A DNA stretch of 64,000 nt from Pseudomonas iridis. Its GTDB lineage: Bacteria > Pseudomonadota > Gammaproteobacteria > Pseudomonadales > Pseudomonadaceae. The position numbers and the translations under genes are program-made. Of the stretch, positions 56,542 through 64,000 are shown piece after piece (position 1 is the stretch's first letter; the number at the start of each line of letters is the position of its first letter). Location of the stretch: NCBI RefSeq assembly GCF_017980685.1, contig NZ_JACXXO010000001.1, positions 62,001 through 126,000 of the forward strand, in the 5' to 3' direction. A model generated the notes under the pieces. It was not told where the DNA came from. It saw only the letters and a program-made list of their open reading frames with translations, and did no database searches.

Positions 56542-56913
56542 TCAACCGATGCGTTCGAAAATCTTCTCGATTTTGTCTTTCAACGCCTGGGCCGTGAAGG
56601 GTTTCACCACATAGCCGTTTACACCGGCCTGGGCTGCTTCAATGATCTGCTCGCGCTTGGCTTCAGCGGTCACCATCAGCACTGGCAGGTGCTTGAGTTT
56701 TTCATCGGCGCGCACGTGACGCAGCAGGTCGATACCGGTCATGCCCGGCATGTTCCAGTCCGTTACCAGAAAGTCGATGCTGCCGCTGTTGAGAACCGGA
56801 ATGGCGGTAATGCCATCGTCAGCCTCGACGGTGTTGGTGAACCCCAGATCGCGCAGCAGGTTCTTGATGATCCGCCGCATCGTTGAGAAGTCATCAACGA
56901 TGAGGATTTTCAT
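56542..56913 (-). CDS. cheY: Chemotaxis response regulator CheY
   Basis: Single-domain receiver that, when phosphorylated, binds the flagellar switch. The 123 residues from the ATG at 56911-56913 ([10 protein letters not shown]) include the acidic pocket Asp7/Asp8, phospho-acceptor Asp52 ([10 protein letters not shown]), a Thr in LMVTAEAK and Lys in YVVKPF. The only strong ribosome site, GGAGG, fits a TTG four codons upstream (56925) better than the ATG, so a MDKN-extended 127-residue form is possible. Confidence 0.96.
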   Translation of the reverse strand: MKILIVDDFSTMRRIIKNLLRDLGFTNTVEADDGITAIPVLNSGSIDFLVTDWNMPGMTGIDLLRHVRADEKLKHLPVLMVTAEAKREQIIEAAQAGVNGYVVKPFTAQALKDKIEKIFERIG

Positions 56914-57080
56914 GTTCTTGTCCAATTCGACCTCCAAGCAGTCTTAAACGCGCCCAGCACCTGGACGCGCCATTTCATTCAATCCGGCGTAACACTCAAA
57001 GACTGTCTGGAGCACAACAGAGCAAGACCGGTGCCGTTCATCACCGCACCAGCCTCGTTCGCAGTGTCCCCACACTGCCT

Positions 57081-57821
57081 TCAGCGCGCTCGCCACTCCC
57101 CCAAACGCCCCCGCAAACGGGCCGCGCACTGGCTGTGTAACTGGCTGACCCGCGATTCACTGACGCCAAGGACTTCACCGATCTCCTTGAGGTTCAGCTC
57201 TTCGTCGTAGTACAGCGCCAACACCAGTCGCTCACGCTCCGGCAAATTGGCAATCGCGTCCGCCAGCGCTGCCTGGAAGCGTTCATCTTCCAGATCGCGT
57301 GACGGCTCAAGATGAGCACTCGCGCCATCCTCGTGCAGCCCTTCGTGTTCGCCGTCCTGCAACAGGTCGTCGAAACTGAACAAGCGGCTGCCCAGGGTGT
57401 CATTCAAAATCCCGTAATAATCGTCGAGACTCAATTGGAGTTCGGCCGCAACTTCGTGATCTTTAGCATCACGGCCGGTTTTAGCTTCAATCGAGCGAAT
57501 TGCGTCGCTGACCATACGGGTATTGCGGTGAACCGAGCGTGGTGCCCAGTCCCCTTTGCGCACTTCGTCGAGCATCGCGCCGCGGATTCGAATGCCCGCG
57601 TACGTTTCGAAACTGGCGCCTTTGCTGGCGTCATATTTGGTCGAGACTTCAAGCAGGCCGATCATCCCGGCCTGGATCAGATCCTCGACCTGCACACTCG
57701 CCGGCAACCGTGCCAGCAAGTGGTAGGCAATGCGTTTGACCAGTGGCGCATAACGCTCGATCAACTCGTACTGCGCATCACGTGCCGACTTTTTGTAGTA
57801 GTTCATACCGCTTGCGGTCAT
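57081..57821 (-). CDS. fliA: Flagellar sigma factor FliA (sigma-28)
   Basis: Directs transcription of late flagellar and some chemotaxis genes. The 246 residues show sigma region 2 (IERYAPLVKRIAYHLLARLP, GMIGLLEVSTKYDASKGASFETYAGIRIRGAMLDEVR), region 3 and region 4 (LNLKEIGEVLGVSESRVSQLHSQCAARLR). The start overlaps the fleN stop by four bases. A 167-base gap before cheY may hold a separate promoter for the che genes. Confidence 0.98.
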   Translation of the reverse strand: MTASGMNYYKKSARDAQYELIERYAPLVKRIAYHLLARLPASVQVEDLIQAGMIGLLEVSTKYDASKGASFETYAGIRIRGAMLDEVRKGDWAPRSVHRNTRMVSDAIRSIEAKTGRDAKDHEVAAELQLSLDDYYGILNDTLGSRLFSFDDLLQDGEHEGLHEDGASAHLEPSRDLEDERFQAALADAIANLPERERLVLALYYDEELNLKEIGEVLGVSESRVSQLHSQCAARLRGRLGEWRAR

Positions 57822-58648
57822 ATGACAGGCCCTGCCGTTTGCTGCACGAGGCGCTCGACGAAGAATTCAAGGTGGCCGCGCGGGTTGGCAGGCAGCGGCC
57901 AGGTATCGACCTTCTGTGCAATGGCCTTGAACGCCAGTGCGCACTTGGAACGCGGGAAGGCTTCATAGACCGCACGTTGTTTCTGCACGGCCTTGCGCAC
58001 GCTTTCGTCGTAAGGCACGGCGCCGACGTATTGTAGGGCCACGTCAAGAAAGCGATCCGTGACCTTGGTCAACTTGGCGAACAGGTTGCGCCCTTCCTGC
58101 GGGCTCTGCGCCATGTTGGCCAGGACGCGGAAGCGGTTCATGCCGTAATCGCGGTTGAGCAACTTGATCAGCGCGTAAGCGTCGGTAATCGAAGTCGGCT
58201 CGTCGCAGACCACCAGCAACACTTCTTGCGCGGCGCGTACGAAACTGACTACGGAGTCACCAATGCCCGCAGCGGTGTCGATCACCAGTACGTCGAGATT
58301 GTCGCCGATGTCGCTGAACGCCTGAATCAGACCGGCATGCTGAGCCGGGCTCAGATGCACCATGCTCTGAGTGCCCGATGCAGCCGGCACGATGCGAATT
58401 CCGCCCGGGCCTTGCAACAGCACGTCGCGCAATTCGCAGCGGCCTTCGATTACGTCGGCCAAGGTGCGTTTGGGCGTCAAACCCAGTAGAACGTCGACGT
58501 TCGCCAGCCCCAGATCGGCGTCCAGCAGCATGACCCGACGGCCAAGCTCTGCCAGCGCCAGAGACAAGTTCACTGACACGTTAGTCTTGCCGACGCCACC
58601 TTTGCCGCCAGTCACCGCGATAACCTGTACGGGATGCATGCTGCCCAT
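57818..58648 (-). CDS. fleN: Flagellar number regulator FleN (FlhG)
   Basis: MinD/ParA-like ATPase that restricts polar flagella by antagonising the activator FleQ. The 276 residues carry the deviant Walker A GGKGGVGKTN (14-23), LDADLGLANVDVLLGL and VIDTAAGIGDSVVSF. The conserved SWPLPANPRG-like segment and an amphipathic C-terminal region are present. A start at 58648 or three codons later is possible. It overlaps fliA and follows flhF by 116 bases. Confidence 0.97.
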   Translation of the reverse strand: MGSMHPVQVIAVTGGKGGVGKTNVSVNLSLALAELGRRVMLLDADLGLANVDVLLGLTPKRTLADVIEGRCELRDVLLQGPGGIRIVPAASGTQSMVHLSPAQHAGLIQAFSDIGDNLDVLVIDTAAGIGDSVVSFVRAAQEVLLVVCDEPTSITDAYALIKLLNRDYGMNRFRVLANMAQSPQEGRNLFAKLTKVTDRFLDVALQYVGAVPYDESVRKAVQKQRAVYEAFPRSKCALAFKAIAQKVDTWPLPANPRGHLEFFVERLVQQTAGPVI

Positions 58649-58764
58649 GTTATTTCTTTACCTTGTCTTGCATAGACGGAGGCCACATTACTGGCTGCGC
58701 GTTCACAAACGGAACAATGCATGGCAGACCATCGATGTAGGTACAAAAATTGTTCATGATTACC

Positions 58765-60105
58765 TCAGCCTACCTGCTTGGTCGGGCTGTGATAGATATC
58801 AGCGAACATGTCAGCCATGGCTTCTTCGCTGGGTTCTTCCTGCATTTGCACGCTGACGGCGCGGCTGACCAGTTGATGACGGCGCGGCAGATGCAAATCA
58901 TCCGGAATCCGTGGGCCATCGGTCAGATACGCGACCGGCAATTCATGACTGATCGCCAGGCTCAACACTTCGCCAAGGCTGGCCGTTTCATCCAGTTTAG
59001 TCAGGATGCACCCGGCGAGCCCGCAACGCTTGTAACTGTGATAAGCGGCGGTTAGAACCTGTTTCTGGCTGGTGGTTGCCAGCACGAGATAATTTTTTGA
59101 ACGGATGCCACGTCCGGCCAGACTTTCGAGCTGCATACGCAGTGCCGGATCGCTGGCCTGCAGGCCGGCGGTATCGATCAGCACCACGCGTTTGCGCAGC
59201 AGCGGGTCCAGAGCCTGCACCAGCGACTGACCCGGATCGACGTGCGTTACCGGAACGTTGAGAATCCGGCCCAGGGTCTTCAGTTGTTCCTGAGCGCCGA
59301 TGCGGAAGCTGTCCATGCTCACCAGCGCGACATTCTGCGCGCCGTACTTGAGCACGTAGCGGGCAGCAAGCTTGGCCAGCGTAGTGGTCTTGCCCATGCC
59401 GGCAGGGCCGACCATGGCAATCACACCGCCCTCTTCCAGCGGCTCGACTTCCGGTACGGCAATCATCCGCGCCAGGTGCGCCAGCAGCATGCGCCAGGCC
59501 TGACGAGGTTCTTCGATATCCGTGATCATCGCCAGCAGGTCGCGCGACAACGGGCCGGACAGGCCGATCCGTTGCAGACGGCGATACAGGTTGGCTTGCG
59601 CCGGGCGGCTGCCTTGCAGCTGATTCCAGGCGAGAGTGCCGAGCTGAACTTCCATCAGCTCGCGCAGGCTGTTCAATTCAAAACGCATCGAATCCAGTGC
59701 ACGCGGATCAATCCCGCCTGACGATTGCGCAGGTGCCGGGGCCGGACGCGCCGGGGCCGAGTAAGTCGGCTCGCTCAACGGTTCGGCAGCAGTCAGCGGC
59801 AGACCGGCCGTCATTGGCAAACCGGCGAACAACTGGCGATTGGTGTCGCCGTCGGCTTCGCCCCGCAGGCTCAATTCGGCCTGGGCGGTGACGATGCGCG
59901 ACTGGGTCTTGCGCAGCTCGTCTTCGAGTTCCATGTTCGGAACCCGTGGCGCGAGCGCCGACAACTTGTAATCCAGCGCCGCCGTCAGTTCGACGCCGCC
60001 GGCAATGCGGCGGTTGCCAATGATGGCGGCATCAGCGCCCAGCTCATCACGAACCAGCTTCATGGCCTGACGCATATCGGCGGCGAAAAAACGCTTAACT
60101 TGCAT
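58765..60105 (-). CDS. flhF: Flagellar biosynthesis GTPase FlhF
   Basis: SRP-type GTPase that fixes the site of polar flagellum assembly. The 446 residues comprise a basic N-terminal segment (MQVKRFFAADMRQAMKLV), a variable Pro/Ala region, an N-domain of helices and the GTPase G-domain with P-loop VGPAGMGKTTTL near 230, DTAG and TKLDE. It lies between flhA and fleN. The C-terminus runs past the G-domain by about 35 residues. Confidence 0.97.
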   Translation of the reverse strand: MQVKRFFAADMRQAMKLVRDELGADAAIIGNRRIAGGVELTAALDYKLSALAPRVPNMELEDELRKTQSRIVTAQAELSLRGEADGDTNRQLFAGLPMTAGLPLTAAEPLSEPTYSAPARPAPAPAQSSGGIDPRALDSMRFELNSLRELMEVQLGTLAWNQLQGSRPAQANLYRRLQRIGLSGPLSRDLLAMITDIEEPRQAWRMLLAHLARMIAVPEVEPLEEGGVIAMVGPAGMGKTTTLAKLAARYVLKYGAQNVALVSMDSFRIGAQEQLKTLGRILNVPVTHVDPGQSLVQALDPLLRKRVVLIDTAGLQASDPALRMQLESLAGRGIRSKNYLVLATTSQKQVLTAAYHSYKRCGLAGCILTKLDETASLGEVLSLAISHELPVAYLTDGPRIPDDLHLPRRHQLVSRAVSVQMQEEPSEEAMADMFADIYHSPTKQVG

Positions 60106-60116
60106 AAACCACTACC

Positions 60117-62246
60117 TCAGCCGTTGGGCCCTACTGTCGCAACGATCGTCACTTGCTTGTTGTCCGGTATTTCCTGGTAGGCCAGCACGTGCAATCCAGG
60201 GACTGCCAGGCGGCCAAAGCGCGAGAGCATCGCGCGGATCGGGCCGGCTACCAACAGGATGACCGGCTGACCTTGCATTTCCTGCCGCTGCGCCGCTTCG
60301 ATCAGTGAACGCTGCAGCTTCTCGGCCATGCTTGGCTCCAGCAGAACGCCCTCTTCCGAGCCTTGTCCTGCCTTCTGCAGACTATTGAGCAATATCTGTT
60401 CCAACCTTGGCTCCAGAGTGATAACAGGTAGCTCAGACTCCGTGCCTACAATGCTTTGGACGATTGCGCGAGATACGCCGACCCGCACAGCAGCCACCAA
60501 CGCGGCGGTATCTTGACTCTTCGCGGCGTTGTTGGCGATGGCTTCGGCAATGCTGCGGATATCCCGTACCGGCACATGCTCGGCCAGCAGCGCTTGCAGC
60601 ACCTTGAGCAACTGCGACAACGAAACCACGCCCGGCACCAGCTCTTCCGCCAGTTTTGGCGAGCTTTTGGCCAGCAATTGCATGAGTTGCTGCACTTCCT
60701 CGTGGCCGATCAGCTCGCTGGAGTGCTTGTACAGAATCTGGTTCAAGTGCGTCGCGACCACGGTGCTCGCATCCACAACGGTATAACCCAGCGATTGTGC
60801 CTGCGCGCGCTGGCTGATTTCGATCCACACCGCTTCCAGACCGAAAGCCGGATCTTTGGCGTTGATACCGTTGAGCGCGCCGTAGACCTGACCGGGGTTG
60901 ATCGCCAGTTCGCGATCCGGGTAAATCTCGGCCTCGGCCAGGATCACCCCCATCAAGGTCAGGCGGTACGCGCTCGGGGCCAGATCGAGGTTGTCACGAA
61001 TGTGCACAGTGGGCATCAGGAAGCCCAGATCCTGCGACAGCTTCTTGCGCACGCCCTTGATCCGCGCCAGCAATTGCCCGCCCTGATTGCGATCCACCAG
61101 CGGGATCAGGCGATAGCCGACTTCCAGGCCGATCATGTCGATCGGGGTCACGTCGTCCCAGCCAAGCTCTTTGGTTTCCATGGCGCGGGCCGGCGATGGC
61201 AGCAATTCCTGCTGACGCTTGACCTCTTCCAGCGCGACGACTTTGGCCACGTTCTGTTTTTTCCAGAACAGGTATGCGGCGCCGCCAGCCAGTGCGGCCA
61301 TGCTCAGGAACGAGAAGTGCGGCATGCCCGGCACTAGGCCCATGACCGCCATCAGACCGGCAGCCACTGCCAGCGCTTTCGGCGAGGCGAACATTTGGCG
61401 GTTGATCTGCTTGCCCATGTCTTCCGAACCGGAAGCACGGGTCACCATGATCGCCGCTGCTGTTGATAACAACAGTGATGGCAATTGCGCCACCAAACCG
61501 TCACCGATGGTCAGCAAGGCGTAAACCCGGCCAGCGTCACCGAAGCTCATGTTGTGCTGGAAGATACCGACGGCCATACCGCCGATGAGGTTGATGAACA
61601 GAATCAGCAGGCCGGCGATGGCGTCACCACGGACGAATTTGCTCGCACCGTCCATGGAACCGTAGAACTCGGCCTCTTGGGCGACTTCCTGACGGCGCGA
61701 CTTTGCCTGGTTCTGGTCGATCAGACCGGCGTTGAGGTCGGCGTCGATTGCCATTTGTTTGCCAGGCATCGCATCGAGGGTGAAACGTGCGCTCACCTCG
61801 GAAATCCGCCCGGCACCCTTGGTCACCACGACAAAGTTGATGATCATCAAAATCGCGAAAACCACGATACCGACCACGTAGTTACCGCCGATCACCACCT
61901 CACCGAAGGCCTGGATCACCTTACCGGCGGCGGCGTGGCCGTCCTGACCGTGGAGCATCACCACCCGCGTCGATGCCACGTTCAACGCCAGCCGCATCAG
62001 CGTCGCGACCAGAAGGATGGTCGGAAACACCGCAAAATCCAGTGGCCGCAGGGCGTAAACGCACACCAGCAGCACGACGATGGACAAGGCAATGTTGAAG
62101 GTAAAAAACACGTCCAGCAGGAACGGCGGAATCGGCAACATCATCATTGCCAACATGACCAGCAGCAACAACGGCACGCCCAGATTGCCACGACTGAGAT
62201 CGGCAACGTTTGAACGAGCACTGTTGAGTAACTGAGAGCGATCCAC
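60117..62246 (-). CDS. flhA: Flagellar export gate protein FlhA
   Basis: Membrane and docking component of the flagellar type III export gate. The 709 residues start at a GTG with GGGGA seven bases before it. About eight membrane segments fill the first 330 residues, including the FHIPEP signature as RFTLDAMPGKQMAIDADLNAGLI with its charged loop. The C-terminal half is the cytoplasmic ring domain that binds chaperone-substrate complexes. It precedes flhF by 11 bases and is the first gene of this leftward block within the window. Confidence 0.98.
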   Translation of the reverse strand: MDRSQLLNSARSNVADLSRGNLGVPLLLLVMLAMMMLPIPPFLLDVFFTFNIALSIVVLLVCVYALRPLDFAVFPTILLVATLMRLALNVASTRVVMLHGQDGHAAAGKVIQAFGEVVIGGNYVVGIVVFAILMIINFVVVTKGAGRISEVSARFTLDAMPGKQMAIDADLNAGLIDQNQAKSRRQEVAQEAEFYGSMDGASKFVRGDAIAGLLILFINLIGGMAVGIFQHNMSFGDAGRVYALLTIGDGLVAQLPSLLLSTAAAIMVTRASGSEDMGKQINRQMFASPKALAVAAGLMAVMGLVPGMPHFSFLSMAALAGGAAYLFWKKQNVAKVVALEEVKRQQELLPSPARAMETKELGWDDVTPIDMIGLEVGYRLIPLVDRNQGGQLLARIKGVRKKLSQDLGFLMPTVHIRDNLDLAPSAYRLTLMGVILAEAEIYPDRELAINPGQVYGALNGINAKDPAFGLEAVWIEISQRAQAQSLGYTVVDASTVVATHLNQILYKHSSELIGHEEVQQLMQLLAKSSPKLAEELVPGVVSLSQLLKVLQALLAEHVPVRDIRSIAEAIANNAAKSQDTAALVAAVRVGVSRAIVQSIVGTESELPVITLEPRLEQILLNSLQKAGQGSEEGVLLEPSMAEKLQRSLIEAAQRQEMQGQPVILLVAGPIRAMLSRFGRLAVPGLHVLAYQEIPDNKQVTIVATVGPNG

Positions 62247-62386
62247 CGGTTTTCCCCGTTCCTTTAAAGCAAACTTTTGACGCCCAGAGCGGGCTCATGG
62301 CGGGTACTGCAAGAAGCTTTCCAACTTTTGCCGGAGATTGAAACAGATGGGTTGATCGAGGCTTTTCTGCTGGCCGGGAGGGCTTT

Positions 62387-62476
62387 TTCGCGAGCAGGCT
62401 CGCTCCCACAGGGAACCGCATTCCAAATGTCAGAGTGAGATGCATTCCAAACTGTGGGAGCGAGCCTGCTCGCGAA
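62387..62476. repeat. REP doublet upstream of flhA
   Basis: TTCGCGAGCAGGCTCGCTCC and the inverted GTGGGAGCGAGCCTGCTCGC are separated by about 44 bases, 140 bases before the flhA start. It may separate flhA from its upstream neighbours in the flagellar cluster. Confidence 0.9.
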
Positions 62477-62624
62477 GGGGCCATAAAATCCGGCGCGATT
62501 CTTTGATTTAAGCGAAGGTGTTTATCAGACACTTGCAGACACGGGTTCCAGGCTACGAATCCTTGCGCCTTTGCCTACAGCTACACCAGAATCCGCCGGC
62601 TTGTGCGCCTTGGGGGTGGACCCT

Positions 62625-62785
62625 ATTGTTGAGCCGTCGCTGATTTCTCAGTGATCGGGTTTAGCAGCCCGGGTTATCTCTAGACGCACAAATTCCGTTG
62701 CCGTTATGGCGGCTTTGCGTGGGGCACTTCGGTGCGCCGGGTTCTAAAGTCCTGGTCTGCTAACCCGCGTATAGCCGCCACCCCT
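62625..62785 (+). ncRNA. Folded leader element of the DUF6124-associated kind, putative
   Basis: Nested inverted repeats: GGGTTTAGCAG (about 62648) pairs with CTGCTAACCC (about 62757), GGCGGCT (about 62709) with AGCCGCC (about 62773), and GGCAC-TTCG-GTGC forms a tight hairpin inside. From memory, near-identical leaders precede DUF6124 genes in many pseudomonads. Whether it acts as an RNA, a regulatory leader or a mobile repeat is unknown. Confidence 0.5.
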
Positions 62786-62793
62786 TTCGTTAG

Positions 62794-62961
62794 CCGCGAG
62801 ATGCCTGCGTAACACTCGCCTCGGCCAAAACCATCGCCCAAGACTTCGCCCGCCTCTTGCCAGCATCGCAGCGCAGGACGCTGTTGGGGATCGCGCAACT
62901 GATCACGCTCGGCGAACTGGCGGTGAATCGGGTAATGGATAATCTGGAGTTGCCGCAGTAG
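62794..62961 (+). pseudogene. C-terminal remnant of a DUF6124-like small protein gene
   Basis: The plus-strand frame from 62794 reads PRDACVTLASAKTIAQ then DFARLLPASQRRTLL, LGIAQLITLGELAVNRVMDN and stops at 62959-62961. This pattern (DAC.SLASA..., R.TLL.I.QLI.L.ELAVNR.MD) is that of the C-terminal half of DUF6124 proteins. A TAG lies at 62791-62793 directly upstream, and before it comes the leader normally found outside the gene, so the start and N-terminal half are deleted. No other start codon or ribosome site serves it. Confidence 0.65.
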
Positions 62962-63142
62962 CAAGGATCCATGGCGAGCTCTCCATGCCTCCATCGACCT
63001 CACAGCCAACCCAGGTTTTCGCGCAAAAAGAACCGCCACCCTATTCAATCGGGATGGCGGTTTTTTAATTCGATCGGCAGCTCGGTCATCTGCATTGCGG
63101 CCGTAGCTGCCGACGGCTGCGATCATGTGATTACGAAGAAAA
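62962..63142. other. Short intergenic stretch with a bidirectional hairpin
   Basis: No gene is seen between the DUF6124 remnant and the 80-residue gene. It contains the hairpin terminator at 63026-63066 and otherwise nothing recognisable. Confidence 0.6.
63026..63066. terminator. Bidirectional hairpin terminator
   Basis: AACCGCCACCC and GGGATGGCGGTT pair around TATTCAATC, with AAAAAG before and TTTTTT after. On the minus strand it ends the transcript of the 80-residue gene, 77 bases past its stop; on the plus strand it could end transcription through the remnant. Confidence 0.8.
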
Positions 63143-63385
63143 TCAATACCGCAGATTTGTGGCTTCGACGCCAGCCGTAGTCAGTTTGTCAAACTCGACC
63201 GATCCACCCACGTTGATCTTTACACGCGCAGCTTCGGCCAATGGGATGCTGAACGTGTACTCCCTGGCGGCCAGGAGTGCCCCGGCAGCTGCGCCAAAAG
63301 AAATACTCTGCGTGTGATGGTCTGGATCAGGCTTTATCAAGCCTTTACCGGTTTCCGGATCGTAGCGACTGAATGTACCCTTCAT
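63143..63385 (-). CDS. Small protein with a cold-shock-like N-terminus
   Basis: An 80-residue protein from the ATG at 63383-63385, with GGGAG eight bases upstream; longer in-frame starts lack such a site. The start MKGTFSRYDPETGKGLIKPD recalls the first strands of a cold-shock domain (KGTVKWFNPEKGYGFI), and a later VGGSVEFDKL resembles its G-x-x-V-x-F strand. The RNP aromatic motifs between them are missing and replaced by an Ala-rich stretch. The family and function are not known to me. It lies 130 bases from an unidentified gene on the same strand. Confidence 0.6.
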   Translation of the reverse strand: MKGTFSRYDPETGKGLIKPDPDHHTQSISFGAAAGALLAAREYTFSIPLAEAARVKINVGGSVEFDKLTTAGVEATNLRY

Positions 63386-63515
63386 TGTCACGCTCCCTTG
63401 CTTTGCTCCTGATGACCGCGCAAAAAATGCTGCCGTAACCATCGGCCATGACGTCGCGCATCTCATACCTGCGTCGCAGCGCTGACAATCGTTCCCACCG
63501 ATACTGCGAACACTA

Positions 63516-64000
63516 TTACGCGGCCGTCAGCACCTGCTTGGGCGTAATCTCGCCGAAGGTCAGTTGCTTGCCATTGATGTACCGCGCACCGCGGAACATT
63601 TGCTGACCATCTACCTCCACCAAATCCTCATGCGCGTACATCAGCACGACCCTGGTTTCCGGTGCCTTGCCCGCCCGTACCGCCGAGTCGCCCTCAAGCA
63701 GGTTAAGCGCCCATTGAAAATGGATGTTCGGCAAATCCGCGATGCCAATGTGGCGCGAGGCATCCGGCAATCGCAAATCCTGACGAGCAGTCACGCGCAG
63801 CTTGCTACCGACCACTTCGAACACCGGCTTGCCATAACGCAATTCCAAACCCGCCCCCTCCGCCCATTGATCCATGTAATAACCGGGCGAGGTGAACAGT
63901 GCGAACAGCGCCTGGTTGTCGCGGATGTTGCCCGCCGCATCAAACAGATAGTTATAGGAATAGTGATAAGCCAAGCCGTCCAGCTCGGGCCTGATCGCGT
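63516..64000 (-). CDS. Unidentified protein, C-terminal part, runs off the window edge
   Basis: The minus-strand frame is open from the right edge of the window (reading ...AIRPELDGLAYHYSYNY) to the stop at 63516, so at least 161 residues are present and the start lies outside. Recognisable traits are aromatic-rich segments (LAYHYSYNYLFD, SPGYYMDQWAEG), GDSAVRAGKAPETRVVLMYAHED and an RGARYINGKQLTFGEITPKQVL end. The composition is that of a soluble beta-rich domain. I do not recognise the family. It may be linked with the 80-residue gene that follows. Confidence 0.7.
   Translation of the reverse strand, partial: AIRPELDGLAYHYSYNYLFDAAGNIRDNQALFALFTSPGYYMDQWAEGAGLELRYGKPVFEVVGSKLRVTARQDLRLPDASRHIGIADLPNIHFQWALNLLEGDSAVRAGKAPETRVVLMYAHEDLVEVDGQQMFRGARYINGKQLTFGEITPKQVLTAA

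Noticed and set aside
62704..63126. 140-codon minus-strand frame
   Set aside because: Antisense to the folded leader, the DUF6124 remnant and the hairpin terminator; no ribosome site or family.

Overview
The window is chromosomal DNA of a fluorescent Pseudomonas (P. fluorescens/P. putida type). This rests on the gltA-sdhCDAB-sucAB-lpd-sucCD block, the gcl-hyi-glxR-ttuD-pyk block, a complete ccmABCDEFGHI operon, a flhA-flhF-fleN-fliA-cheYZAB-motCD-parC-parP-cheW block, and several families of Pseudomonas intergenic palindromes (REP elements). Almost every gene is intact and core; no prophage, CRISPR array, rRNA or tRNA was seen.

Layout. (1) 1-13.4 kb: the TCA cycle. gltA reads right; sdhCDAB, sucAB, lpd and sucCD read left from a shared divergent region with good sigma-70 boxes on both strands. 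The first 46 bases are the start of a BraB-type transporter gene. (2) 13.4-24.8 kb: repeat-rich accessory stretch with a three-copy 111-bp tandem repeat, actP with its DUF485 partner, an orphan betaine-type binding protein, a GH17 membrane enzyme, a hydrolase-mlaA pair, a DUF808 protein, a TetR regulator and a REP-associated transposase (RAYT) lying between two matching 91-bp REP pairs. (3) 24.8-32.2 kb: glyoxylate assimilation. Gcl makes tartronate semialdehyde, Hyi interconverts it with hydroxypyruvate, GlxR reduces it, TtuD and Pyk lead on to pyruvate. A perfect TTGTATACAA palindrome sits in front of gcl and another in front of the divergent GlcG/HbpS gene. (4) 32.2-38.5 kb: transporters (urea, voltage-gated channel type, sulfate-binding protein, MFS) and an HTH/PIN toxin-antitoxin pair. 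(5) 38.5-45.5 kb: cytochrome c maturation. (6) 45.7-62.2 kb: an orphan FliK-like/FlhB-C-terminal pair, then the chemotaxis and flagellar regulatory block, read leftwards. (7) 62.2-64 kb: a decayed DUF6124-like gene with a strongly folded leader, a small protein with a cold-shock-like start, and an unidentified gene that runs off the edge.

The most interesting signals are: CheA carries four copies of a short acidic/aromatic motif in its P1-P4 linker next to parC/parP; the best-placed start codon of sdhC is out of frame because of an A8 run; the RAYT is flanked by twin REP doublets; a FliK/FlhB-like pair sits apart from the hook genes; and a DUF6124 C-terminal remnant is fused to the folded leader. 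All functional names come from motifs and gene order read by eye; no database search was run.
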